Shown here piece by piece: positions 47,768 to 56,055 of a stretch of DNA of 64,000 bases. A model generated the notes under the pieces. That model saw nothing but the letters and a program-made list of their open reading frames with translations, was not told the origin of the DNA and ran no database searches. This DNA is from Alphaproteobacteria bacterium. Lineage in GTDB: Bacteria; Pseudomonadota; Alphaproteobacteria; SMXQ01. The stretch covers positions 1 to 64,000 of the forward strand of contig WHSO01000001.1 in NCBI GenBank assembly GCA_009380075.1, read 5' to 3'. A program made the translations under genes and the position numbers. Numbering within the stretch: the stretch's first letter is position 1; each line of letters begins with the position of its first letter.

Positions 47768-49465
47768 TCAGCGATTCCGGGTCTCCGGGATACCGGCGTC
47801 CGGCAAAGTCAGCGTGAAGCGCGATCCTTTCCCCGGAACGCTTGCCAGCGTGAGGTTCCCCCCCATGAGCCGCGCAAGATGCCGCGAAATGTTCAGCCCG
47901 AGACCGGTCCCCTGGACGCCCCGGCTCAGAATATTCTGCTCGACCTGGTAGAACTTCTCAAAGACCCGCGCCTGCTGCTCCAGGGGAATCCCGATCCCCG
48001 TATCCCAAACGGTGATCGCGACCGTGCCATCATCGGGCCTCGAGACGTCCACCCCGACCTTGCCGCCATCGGGCGTGAATTTCAGGGCATTGGCGATCAG
48101 GTTGACGATGATCTGCCGGGCGCGCAGGTGATCGCATTTCACGACCAGGTCGGTCCTGGGCTTGAGGCCATCGAGGTCAAGCTTGTTGCGTGCCGCGCTG
48201 AAGTCGACCAGCGCCACCGCTTCCTCGATCAGTTTCTGCGCCGGTTCCGAGCCGATCTTTACGGCTATGTCGCTGCGTTCCAGGTTGGCGCTGTCAAGCA
48301 GGTCATTGATGATAGCGAGAAGATGCTGTCCGGCCTTGTGGATGCTTTCGAAATATTCGCCGTAGGCGGGGCCGACGGGGCCCCGCACGTTCTGCATGGC
48401 GGCGTCCGAGAATCCGATGATGCAGTTCAGGGGCGTTTTCAGCTCGTGACTCATCATGGCGAGAAAATCGAGCTTGGCCTTGTCCGCGACCTTCGCGTGT
48501 TCCATCGCGATCTGCAGCTCTTCGTTGCGCCTGCGCAGTTCCGAGTATGTTTCCTCAAGGCGCTGGGTCGCGGCGTTCATCAGACGTTCCGTCTCGACCT
48601 TGCTGGTTATGTCCGTCCCCGTGCCGCGATATCCGCGAAAGGCGCCGGTCGAGTCATCGAAAACCGGCACGCCGCTCAGAACAATGTGACGAATCTGCCC
48701 GTGCCGATTCGATAACAGAAACATCCGTCCCCTGAAGGGGGCGCGTTGCTCGATATCCCGCGGCGTCTTGGCCGCCAGCTCGTCGTGTGCATCAAAGTCG
48801 CCAAGGCTGAACAGGTGACGCTCCAAAACAGATTGCGCGGGCTCGTCAAGTATTTCCGAGATTCGGGACGACGCAAATACGAGGTTGCTGTTCTGATCCA
48901 TCCCCCAGACCCAATCGGACGAGGATCGAATTACGTCCTGGAGCCAGTTCTCCATTTCGCCGGCCTTGCGGGTGATGTTCGCAAGCTCGGAGACGTCCTC
49001 GTAGACGCCGCCAAATCCTATCGTCTCTCCACCGTCGTCGAAGATCTGAAAATGCCGTGACATATAGTGACGTGTCGAACTCCCGTGGGTCACGGCGTCG
49101 GTTCGGCGAACTTCCGTTTCGTGCTTGCGGACCTCCGCGATGAGGTCCGGCAGGTTTGCCGGACCGGCAAACAACTCGCCGTGGATATCTGCAAAGGCAC
49201 GGCTGTAGGCGATGAGCGTCCCGTCAGGTCCGGCGACGTAAAGGGGCTGCGCATGATCCAGAAAATCGTGCAGCAAGGCCTGGTGCGTCGCATTGGACGG
49301 ATCGGGCGCACGGGATGCATGACCGATGCGTTGCTTTGCCTTTGACTGGACAGAGGATCCCGTATCGCCCACCTTTCCAAGCAAAAGGTCCCGGAGCGAT
49401 GCTTCCGCGGCATTCATTGATGGTAGACTCCCCCCGCCCGCCATACTGTGTTCCGACTCGATCAA
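47768..49465 (-). CDS. PAS-domain sensor histidine kinase
   Basis: 565 residues, no membrane segment. Two PAS domains (about residues 65-165 and 180-285) are followed by a HisKA domain with the phospho-acceptor His in LAMMSHELKTPLN and an HATPase domain with the N box LIANALKFTP, G1 WDTGIGIP and G2 GTGLGLNIS. PAS domains usually bind small ligands or sense redox. No response regulator is adjacent, so the partner is unknown. The gene stands between moaA and mobA without a link to cofactor synthesis. Confidence 0.9.
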   Translation of the reverse strand: MIESEHSMAGGGSLPSMNAAEASLRDLLLGKVGDTGSSVQSKAKQRIGHASRAPDPSNATHQALLHDFLDHAQPLYVAGPDGTLIAYSRAFADIHGELFAGPANLPDLIAEVRKHETEVRRTDAVTHGSSTRHYMSRHFQIFDDGGETIGFGGVYEDVSELANITRKAGEMENWLQDVIRSSSDWVWGMDQNSNLVFASSRISEILDEPAQSVLERHLFSLGDFDAHDELAAKTPRDIEQRAPFRGRMFLLSNRHGQIRHIVLSGVPVFDDSTGAFRGYRGTGTDITSKVETERLMNAATQRLEETYSELRRRNEELQIAMEHAKVADKAKLDFLAMMSHELKTPLNCIIGFSDAAMQNVRGPVGPAYGEYFESIHKAGQHLLAIINDLLDSANLERSDIAVKIGSEPAQKLIEEAVALVDFSAARNKLDLDGLKPRTDLVVKCDHLRARQIIVNLIANALKFTPDGGKVGVDVSRPDDGTVAITVWDTGIGIPLEQQARVFEKFYQVEQNILSRGVQGTGLGLNISRHLARLMGGNLTLASVPGKGSRFTLTLPDAGIPETRNR

Positions 49466-49647
49466 TGCCGAAACGCCGGGGTGGTGCGGAACTGACCCGA
49501 TGTGCCCCGTCCGAAAAGTGGACAGATTCTGGGGGGCGCGACCTAATCCGTCAAGTTGATCAAGGAGATATGTGTAGAAAAAGCAAGGGGCGTGTTAACT
49601 TTTTCAGCAAAGGGACGGTTGTTCCGCACGGGAGTTTATGAAGGGAA

Positions 49648-50274
49648 ATGTCGGAATCGCCCGGAATCACTGGCGTTATTCTCGCCGGCGGTGAATCGAC
49701 CAGATTTGGGTCCTCCAAGTCGATGGCACTGCTGGGCGGGCGCACCTTGATCGAACATGTCGTGGCGCGGGCCGTACCGCAGGTGGGTCGCCTCATCATC
49801 AGCGCCAACGCCGAAATTGCGGTAAAAGCCGTGGCTGGATTTCCGGTCCTGCGCGACGACATCGGACCTTCACGAGGGCCGCTGGCGGGAATCTTGACCG
49901 CCATGACCTGGATGGTTCGGAACCTGCCCGACAGCAGATGGCTTGCATCATTCCCGGTCGATTCACCGCTTTTCCCGTTAGACCTCGTTGCGCGCCTCCG
50001 CGATGCTGCGGGAGGCGAGGGGCGCCCCGTCATTGCCTCAAGCGGCGGGCGGGCGCATCCGACCTTTGGTTTGTGGCCATTGTCCCTGCGGCTGGATCTT
50101 CAGCGGTACCTCCTCGAATCGAAGAGGAGCGCGGCGATGGATTTTGCACGCATGGTTCAGTCAGGCGAAGCGGTTTTCTCCACGGATCCCTTCGACCCGT
50201 TTCTGAACATCAACCATCACGATGACCTCGCGGCTGCCGCCGAGGCGGTCCGCGAATCCGGCATGGAGTTCTGA
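49648..50274 (+). CDS. mobA: Molybdenum cofactor guanylyltransferase
   Basis: 208 residues. The nucleotidyltransferase start TGVILAGGESTRFGSSKSMALLGG and the later FPVDSPLFPLDL metal-site motif are typical of MobA, which attaches GMP to molybdopterin. FNINHHDDL is the typical C-terminal anchor. GAAGGGA lies close to the ATG. It is only 2 kb from moaA but divergently placed across the histidine kinase. Confidence 0.93.
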   Translation: MSESPGITGVILAGGESTRFGSSKSMALLGGRTLIEHVVARAVPQVGRLIISANAEIAVKAVAGFPVLRDDIGPSRGPLAGILTAMTWMVRNLPDSRWLASFPVDSPLFPLDLVARLRDAAGGEGRPVIASSGGRAHPTFGLWPLSLRLDLQRYLLESKRSAAMDFARMVQSGEAVFSTDPFDPFLNINHHDDLAAAAEAVRESGMEF

Positions 50275-50287
50275 AAACTTCAGAATT

Positions 50288-50485
50288 TCATGCGTCCGGG
50301 CGCGCCGGGGCGAGGGCGACGACCGCAACGTTGATGAGTTGTTTTCCGGCGTTTTCGAAATTGACGGTGACGCGATGCCCATCGACGGACTGCACCTGTC
50401 CTATGCCCCAATCCGGACATTGAGGATGGCGGACAAAATCTCCCGGGGCAGGCAGGAATCCGCCCGTTGAAGGCGTGAGGGCCAC
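50288..50485 (-). CDS. DUF3553 protein
   Basis: 65 residues with a GTG start. The segment PGDFVRHPQCPDWGIGQVQSVDGHRVTVNFENAGKQLIN covers the whole DUF3553 signature (a UvrD/CarD-like Tudor-like fold). The function is not known, though such domains bind RNA polymerase or DNA in larger proteins. AAAGGAGT precedes the start. It is convergent with mobA, with 13 bases between their ends. Confidence 0.82.
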   Translation of the reverse strand: MALTPSTGGFLPAPGDFVRHPQCPDWGIGQVQSVDGHRVTVNFENAGKQLINVAVVALAPARPDA

Positions 50486-50589
50486 TCCTTTCGACTCCTT
50501 TACGGCGCAGGGCTCGACGCCTTATGGTAAAGGGGAAGCTCAGCCCGGGAAAGAGCGGGTTCCAAGAAAAGACGTGAGAGGACGCACGA

Positions 50590-51240
50590 ATGCCGTCGAC
50601 GTTGGACCTCAGAGTTCTCGAATTGATCAGTGCCCGAATGTGCCACGATCTGATCAGTCCGATATCCGCAGTTGGCAATGGCGTCGAACTGATCACCGAG
50701 TTCGAAGACGAGATGCAGGGCGAAGCCTTGGCCCTGATAGGGGAAAGCGCGGCATCGGCGTCCCATTTGCTGCAGTACTTTCGCGCTGCATTTGGAACCG
50801 CCCGCGCCACCGACGGTTCGCCACTCGGCCTTCAGGAGGCACGGAAGCGTGCCACGGATTGCTTCGGTACTGGCCGGATTCACATCGACTGGCCGGAGAA
50901 GATGGCGTCCGACCTGGAGCCGGTCTCCCAGTTAGGCGTCAAGCTCCTCATGAATATGGTCATGTCGGCGGTCGATCTCTTGCCTGGGAGTGGGGACGTG
51001 GCAGTGCGGATTTCATCACGGGAACGCGGCCTTTTCGCCGAAGTCAGCGCGACCAGGGCCGGGTTCGCCCTCGCCCCTGCGCTGCGCCAGGCGCTCCATG
51101 GGACCGCCGACGTAGCGGAACTCACGCCACGTTCCGTCATAGCCTATTTCTGCTGGATCCTGGCGGCGCAGGTTGGCGGGCTCGTGATTACGGAACAGGC
51201 GGGCCGTGTTACCCTGGAGGCTCCCCTGAACCAATCGTGA
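50590..51240 (+). CDS. chpT: Histidine phosphotransferase ChpT
   Basis: 216 residues. The DHp helix shows ELISARMCHDLISPISAVGNGVEL with phospho-acceptor His19, and the rest resembles a degenerate histidine kinase ATPase domain that no longer binds ATP. ChpT shuttles phosphate from CckA to CtrA and CpdR in alphaproteobacteria. Here ctrA is the next gene downstream, convergent, and cckA lies 5 kb away. A strong terminator ends the transcript. Confidence 0.92.
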   Translation: MPSTLDLRVLELISARMCHDLISPISAVGNGVELITEFEDEMQGEALALIGESAASASHLLQYFRAAFGTARATDGSPLGLQEARKRATDCFGTGRIHIDWPEKMASDLEPVSQLGVKLLMNMVMSAVDLLPGSGDVAVRISSRERGLFAEVSATRAGFALAPALRQALHGTADVAELTPRSVIAYFCWILAAQVGGLVITEQAGRVTLEAPLNQS

Positions 51241-51328
51241 CACGCCGGACGGCCAGTAATTTCCCCTGAAATTCCGGGTCAGCGACCGGTTCGATCCCGA
51301 TTCTCCCACGTTGAGACGCCGTAACAGG

Positions 51329-51364
51329 AAAGCCGGGGCGCAGGAGAGCGCCCCGGCTTTTTTT
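51329..51364. terminator. Terminator between chpT and ctrA
   Basis: A perfect 13-bp stem, AAAGCCGGGGCGC with GCGCCCCGGCTTT, closes a six-base loop and runs into TTTTTTT. A and T tracts on both sides let it act for the two convergent genes. Confidence 0.93.
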
Positions 51365-51396
51365 GTGCCTGAAAGTCGGTAGACGACGTCCTGCGG

Positions 51397-52131
51397 TCAG
51401 GCGATGGCAACGGTGGAGGATTTGTTCGGCTTCGCCTCGTCGGCGCTGTGTTCATCGGAAGGATCGCGAAGGACGTAACCGCGCCCCCAGACCGTTTCGA
51501 TGTAATTCTCGCCCCCCGTCGCCGTGGCGAGCTTCTTGCGCAACTTGCAGATGAAAACGTCGATGATCTTCAGCTCGGGCTCGTCCATCCCGCCATAGAG
51601 ATGGTTAAGGAACATTTCCTTGGTCAGAGTGGTGCCCTTGCGTAAGGACAGCAGTTCGAGGATGCCGTATTCCTTCCCTGTGAGATGAAGGGGCTGGCCC
51701 TGAACTTCCACCGTTCTGGTGTCGAGGTTAACCACCAGCTTGCCGGTCCGGATGATGGATTCGGAATGGCCCTTGGAACGACGGATAATGGCGTGGATTC
51801 GGGCGACGAGCTCGGACTTGTCGAAGGGCTTCGTCAGGTAGTCGTCCGCACCGAATCCGAGCCCCTTAACCTTGTTGTCGGGTTCATTAAGACCCGACAG
51901 AATGAGAACCGGGGTCGTAATGCGGGCGGACCGCAGCCGACGGAGAACCTCGTAGCCGTCAATATCGGGCAGCATGAGGTCGAGGATGATGAGGTCGTAG
52001 TCGTAAAGCTTGCCTATCTCAAGGCCATCTTCACCAAGATCCGTACAATCCACCACGAAGCTTTCAGACTTGAGCATTAACTCAATGCTCTTCGCGGTAG
52101 GTGAATCGTCTTCAACAAGCAGAATGCGCAT
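51397..52131 (-). CDS. ctrA: Cell-cycle master response regulator CtrA
   Basis: 244 residues. The receiver domain opens [20 protein letters not shown] with phospho-acceptor Asp51 in [15 protein letters not shown], and the OmpR-type DNA-binding domain ends [15 protein letters not shown]. The [41 protein letters not shown] block is nearly invariant in CtrA. It controls flagellar and cell-cycle genes by binding TTAA-N7-TTAA sites. The start at 52131 gives the standard N-terminus. The C-terminal tail ends AIA, fitting ClpXP recognition of an -AA end. Confidence 0.97.
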   Translation of the reverse strand: MRILLVEDDSPTAKSIELMLKSESFVVDCTDLGEDGLEIGKLYDYDLIILDLMLPDIDGYEVLRRLRSARITTPVLILSGLNEPDNKVKGLGFGADDYLTKPFDKSELVARIHAIIRRSKGHSESIIRTGKLVVNLDTRTVEVQGQPLHLTGKEYGILELLSLRKGTTLTKEMFLNHLYGGMDEPELKIIDVFICKLRKKLATATGGENYIETVWGRGYVLRDPSDEHSADEAKPNKSSTVAIA

Positions 52132-52836
52132 TGAGTTTCTCCACATTCCCATGCGGCCGGCCAGACCGGGCGCTGCATTCAATACCGTTTGTTGGCCTAG
52201 TGGCCGCTTCAAGCTTGATTAACCATATGGAGCATTATGGTTGCCATCAAGTTAACAAAGTCTTTAACGCTCGCCCGGATTCCTGTTTTTTTAACTTCAA
52301 TTGGAGCCGGATATGCCGGAAGGCCTAGCATACGGCCGGATTTCGGAGGGTCCGGAAATTGCGGGAAGTGAGCGAATTTACCTGAGCTTAAGTAATTCCG
52401 AACCAAAATGGCGTTCAAGGCGCCCTGCAGGGAAAAGGCGGCTACCCCCTTAAGTTCTTGGCCGAGAGGCACCTTTGCAGCACTTTACCGCCGTCCCCTC
52501 GACGCTTCGACGGATTCCCCAAGGCCCCGCATTCCGCCGTCCCAAAACGGCCGAACGACCATCTGCTCGGGCGGACGGGTACGGACCGCGAGCACCCACT
52601 CACGTCCGCCGTACGGTTCCGCCCGATCGGCGAGGCCTCATGGGACAACGGGACGGGGGAATCCCACCCCGTCCAGGACGACGAGCCTGCGCCGGCCAGG
52701 ATGGCAGGGCCGGGACTGCCGGCTACGGCACCTTCCGCAGGGGAAATCCTGCCGGCGTGCCGCGCGCCCGAAACGATTACAGAAACCTGGCTCTTCGTCA
52801 TTCCGCCATGGCGCGGAGCTCCGACGGGGATGATGT
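52132..52836. promoter_or_regulatory. ctrA/fliJ divergent region with CtrA-like and GANTC sites
   Basis: No gene is supported in these 705 bases; the overlapping open frames in 52400-52850 match no family I know. Near ctrA it holds TTAACCAT (52219-52226), an inverted pair AACCATA/TATGGTT (52221-52227, 52236-52242), TTAA-N8-TTAA (52252-52267), a GANTC site (52278-52282) and TTTA-N7-TTAA (52377-52391), one base from the CtrA consensus. Autoregulation of ctrA and methylation control are inferred from Caulobacter. Confidence 0.6.
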
Positions 52837-53256
52837 ATGAAGAGTCTCGATAGCGTTATTCGCTTCCAGGAATGGAAGTTGGACGAGAAGCGCCGGAAAG
52901 TGGCCGATCTCGAGCGGCTCGCTCAGAGCCTGCACGATAAGATTGCGCGGCTGGATCTTGAAATGCGTACCGAACAGAAGGCGGCTTCCGAAAACCTTTT
53001 GGTCGCGAGCGCCTATGACAATTATGCCAGCGAAGTCCTTAAGCGTCGGCAAAAGCTTCTCAGATCACTCGCGGATATAGAAGTCGAGATGACGAAGGCC
53101 ATGAACGAGGTTGCGGCCGCCTACGGTGAGTTCAAGAAGCTGGACCTCATGCGCAATCGTGATCGTGAACGCACCGAGTACCTCGAAAAACGCCGCACGC
53201 AGAGCAAGCCGGAAGAAACAGGCCGCAGAAGGCCCTCCCGGAGAACTTCGCGCTGA
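52837..53256 (+). CDS. fliJ: Flagellar export protein FliJ family
   Basis: 139 residues, almost entirely coiled coil with regular heptads from MKSLDSVIRFQEWKLDEKRRKVADLE onward and a basic C-terminus. FliJ is the central stalk of the flagellar type III export ATPase. No fliI gene lies upstream, where it usually is; fliJ stands alone here. The assignment rests on the N-terminal pattern, length and nearby flhF and ctrA. Confidence 0.78.
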   Translation: MKSLDSVIRFQEWKLDEKRRKVADLERLAQSLHDKIARLDLEMRTEQKAASENLLVASAYDNYASEVLKRRQKLLRSLADIEVEMTKAMNEVAAAYGEFKKLDLMRNRDRERTEYLEKRRTQSKPEETGRRRPSRRTSR

Positions 53257-53397
53257 TTTCGACCAGGCCCGAATCCCTTCGGAGCGGCATGGCACGCGAG
53301 GGGAGTGAGGCTTCGCCGTACGGCGGGCGGGCGGCGGGTTCCGCTTGGGGACAACGAAAGTAGGACCTGTCGTCCGGCGTTGGCCCCCGCCGTGTTC

Positions 53398-54405
53398 TCA
53401 GGATTCCTTTCTCTCGTCCTTTTCCACCAGGTTTTCGAAGGGCGAAGGTGCACCCTCGTGCCGTGCCGCGAGCAATCGCGCCAGCGAGACCGGATTGAGC
53501 GGTACGAGCCCGTCAGCGCCCCCGGGATGGATGCTTGAAAGGGTGAACGGGAGCCGAGCCGCCATGGCGGCCGCAAGCAGCCCGCCGTAGCGGGTGCTCG
53601 AATCGAGCCGGCTTGCAAAGAGGCCGGTAGCGCCGCGCGCGGCGAAGGTATTGGCCTGTTCGGCCGCGTCGAACGCGTCACTGCCGGCAGGAACGGACAA
53701 GAGAACATTGGCGTGAAGGTCTTTGAGCCATGCGCCGAGGCCGGCGCATTCTCCCTCATCCAGCGGATTCACTCCCGCCGTGTCGACGATCACGATTTCT
53801 CCTGATCGAGGCACCGACAACCGGGCCAGGGACAGATGGTCCGTCGCGTCCTCGACGAACACGGAAATATCCGTCGCCAACGCGTGAAGACGCGCTGTGG
53901 CACCGGGTCGTGCCGTATCGGCGGTCACTAGGCGGACGGGTTTTCCCGCGCGCTTCGCGGCGGCCGCAATCTTGGCGCAGGCCACCGACTTGCCGCTGCC
54001 AGGCGATCCAACCAAGACAATGGGACCCGACGGGGAGTTGAAGTCGATGGCCCGGAATGCGACCTGCATGTCGAGGGCCCCGGCGAGCAACGCGACCGGG
54101 TCGGCCAGGTCGTGATTCGAGGCACTGAGGCCGCCGGCGGCTGCCATGAGAGGATCGGCGACCTCTCGTGGAGTGCGGTGAAACTGAAGGATTGCATCAA
54201 CGTCGGCAACGGAATCGCTGGCCGTGTCGCCCATCCCGTCCAGCCTTCCATCGAGGGGTGCATGCTCTACCGCCGCCATGACAGTGACGCTCCCGTCAGG
54301 ATTGCCGTTTCGCGTGGAGACAATGATCGCGTCCTGCCCCATGGCTTCGCGAACGCGGGCCATGGCGAGGGACATGGAGGCTGCCGAGAACGCCTTGAGG
54401 TGCAT
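53398..54405 (-). CDS. flhF: FlhF-like SRP-family GTPase
   Basis: 335 residues. The N-terminus MHLKAFSAASMSLAMARVREAMGQDAIIVSTRNG is the FlhF signature, and the G domain has GSPGSGKSVACAKIAA (P-loop), LVTADTARPGATARL and IVIVDTAGVNPLDEG. FlhF places the flagellum at the pole. The residues of the last G motif are divergent. It is separated from flhA, which is not in the window, so the flagellar cluster is fragmented. Confidence 0.85.
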   Translation of the reverse strand: MHLKAFSAASMSLAMARVREAMGQDAIIVSTRNGNPDGSVTVMAAVEHAPLDGRLDGMGDTASDSVADVDAILQFHRTPREVADPLMAAAGGLSASNHDLADPVALLAGALDMQVAFRAIDFNSPSGPIVLVGSPGSGKSVACAKIAAAAKRAGKPVRLVTADTARPGATARLHALATDISVFVEDATDHLSLARLSVPRSGEIVIVDTAGVNPLDEGECAGLGAWLKDLHANVLLSVPAGSDAFDAAEQANTFAARGATGLFASRLDSSTRYGGLLAAAMAARLPFTLSSIHPGGADGLVPLNPVSLARLLAARHEGAPSPFENLVEKDERKES

Positions 54406-54604
54406 CTTGCGATCGGGCCTCTTTCTACGACGAATGGAGCAAGTCGTCTAAAAGTGCCCGTGACCGACATTCGCGACGCCTTGAAGCCGGCTCGGGGCAA
54501 AGAAATCGGTGCAAGGTGCCTTCTCCGCGGATCAGACCCCGGCACACGACTTTTTCGTCCCTTTCCCGCGCGGCGACGCGTGCGTCAGCTCGGCCGGAGT
54601 TGCG

Positions 54605-54898
54605 TTACTCCGCGGAGTGGTTGTGCACGCGGTAGTCCTGGATCCGGGTCGCGCGCAAGCCGCGGACCCCGTGATTGTCTATAAGCCTTTGCCAGGACAG
54701 GAATTCCTCGATGGAAAGGGTATAGCGCTCGCAGGCTTCCTCAAGGCTGATCAGCCCCGAACGTACGCCTGCAACGACCTCGGCTTTGCGGCGGATAACC
54801 CACCGCTTCGTGCCGGGGGGCGGAAGATCGTCGATACTCATGGGTTCACCATGGGAGGTATCCGCACGCCCAGACATCCGACCCTGCATTCGTGGCAT
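54605..54898 (-). CDS. sciP: SciP-like CtrA inhibitor (DUF1153)
   Basis: 97 residues. The DUF1153 core, from DLPPPGTKRWVIRRKAEVV through LEEACERYTLSIEEFLSWQ to RVHN, is a helix-turn-helix domain. SciP in Caulobacter binds CtrA and blocks its transcription activity in swarmer cells. I used the ATG at 54898 because GGAG precedes it; an internal ATG at 54841 would give the shorter form common in other species. A candidate CtrA site lies about 125 bases upstream. Confidence 0.9.
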   Translation of the reverse strand: MPRMQGRMSGRADTSHGEPMSIDDLPPPGTKRWVIRRKAEVVAGVRSGLISLEEACERYTLSIEEFLSWQRLIDNHGVRGLRATRIQDYRVHNHSAE

Positions 54899-55405
54899 CT
54901 ACGCTTACTCCGTTCGTTACGGTTATTGTGATCCCTGTTGAATGCCGCCTCCCCCGTCCGGAGGTGCTCGCCCGAGATCGACACAAAGCCCTCTCCCGTC
55001 GATTAAAATTAGCGCCCAAGCTTTTAAAAAAGCGCTAAGGGAAAGGGTTAATTTTCCGTCGGGAATCCGGCGCGCGGGACACACGGAAACCCGCATTTTT
55101 CTGGTCCCCGACCGGGGCCGCATTAATGGTTGTTTCGCGCGTCTGAATCGAATGCGACCGGTTCGATGGGACCGTGCCGCCTGACGGGAGTGGTGCGACC
55201 CTATCGGCGTCCTGGTCGGGACACTGTCTGTGCCCGGGGGCCCGAGGTCGTCCCAGACGGGGTTGGCGCAGGAAGCCGTATGACAAAGAATTTGACAACT
55301 TGTTGTAAAATAAGGAAAAACGATCAAATCCTGCCGGGTTGCCACGGAACGGGCCCCCCCATATACTGGCGCGCCTTTTTACCGATTTTTTGCAGGGTTC
55401 AGGAC
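54899..55405. promoter_or_regulatory. sciP/dksA divergent region with CtrA-like and GANTC sites
   Basis: No gene is supported in these 507 bases. An AT-rich core (55005-55055) contains TTAA-N7-CTAA (55024-55038), one base from the CtrA box, and GANTC sites lie at 55063-55067 and 55145-55149. The dksA side has a plain AT-rich block near 55285-55325. The sites suggest that sciP is under CtrA and methylation control, as in Caulobacter; this is inferred. Confidence 0.55.
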
Positions 55406-55822
55406 ATGGCAGTGAAGCTTCCGCGCAATTACCGTCCCACCGAAAAAGAGCCCTTCATGAACGAGAGGCAGAAGGAGTATTTCCGCAGAAAGCTGCTTGC
55501 CTGGCGTGAGGAGCTTCTTACGGAGACTTCCGAAACACTCCAACATTTGCAGGAAGGTGGCCTGCGTGAACCGGATATTGCCGACCGTGCATCCCTCGAG
55601 ACGGACCGTTCGCTTGAGCTCCGCACGCGCGATCGTGCCCGAAAGCTGATTGCGAAGATCGATGACGCGCTCAAACGCATCGAGGACGGAAGCTACGGCT
55701 ACTGTGAGGAGACCGACGAGCCGATCGGCATCAAACGGCTCGAGGCGCGTCCGATCGCGACCCTGTCGATCGAGGCGCAGGAGCGCCATGAACGGCTGGA
55801 GCGCACGCGGCGCGACGATTAG
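55406..55822 (+). CDS. dksA: RNA polymerase-binding transcription factor DksA
   Basis: 138 residues. The coiled-coil domain (YFRRKLLAWREELLTETSETLQHL) with the conserved tip Asp and Ala in DIADRAS is followed by a globular domain. The zinc site is reduced: only the Cys in GYCEETDEPIG remains, as in other single-cysteine DksA proteins of alphaproteobacteria, which act independently of zinc. It works with ppGpp on RNA polymerase. The ATG at 55406 follows AGGACATGG; GCAGGG provides the ribosome-binding site. Confidence 0.93.
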   Translation: MAVKLPRNYRPTEKEPFMNERQKEYFRRKLLAWREELLTETSETLQHLQEGGLREPDIADRASLETDRSLELRTRDRARKLIAKIDDALKRIEDGSYGYCEETDEPIGIKRLEARPIATLSIEAQERHERLERTRRDD

Positions 55823-56055
55823 GGCGCGCACAGCGGGCGATCGCGCCGGGATCGGACGACCAGGCCGCCGCGCGGTCCTGTGGTCGCCGCGGGGCGCATT
55901 GGTGGTGCCAAGGCGTTCAACCCTTCCGTTCCCGGCGCGCAGGCCGGTCCGCCGCGCCGCGGCGTCCGGCGATTGAAGTTGGCGCGGCGCTTTCCCTTTG
56001 GCATCCTAGCGGGGACCGCTCACGCACGAACCGCGCCCAAGCGCCAGGTCTCTCC

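Noticed and set aside
52408-52853. Several overlapping open frames between ctrA and fliJ
   Set aside because: Three plus-strand and one minus-strand frames overlap; none has a recognised family, ribosome-binding site or convincing codon use.
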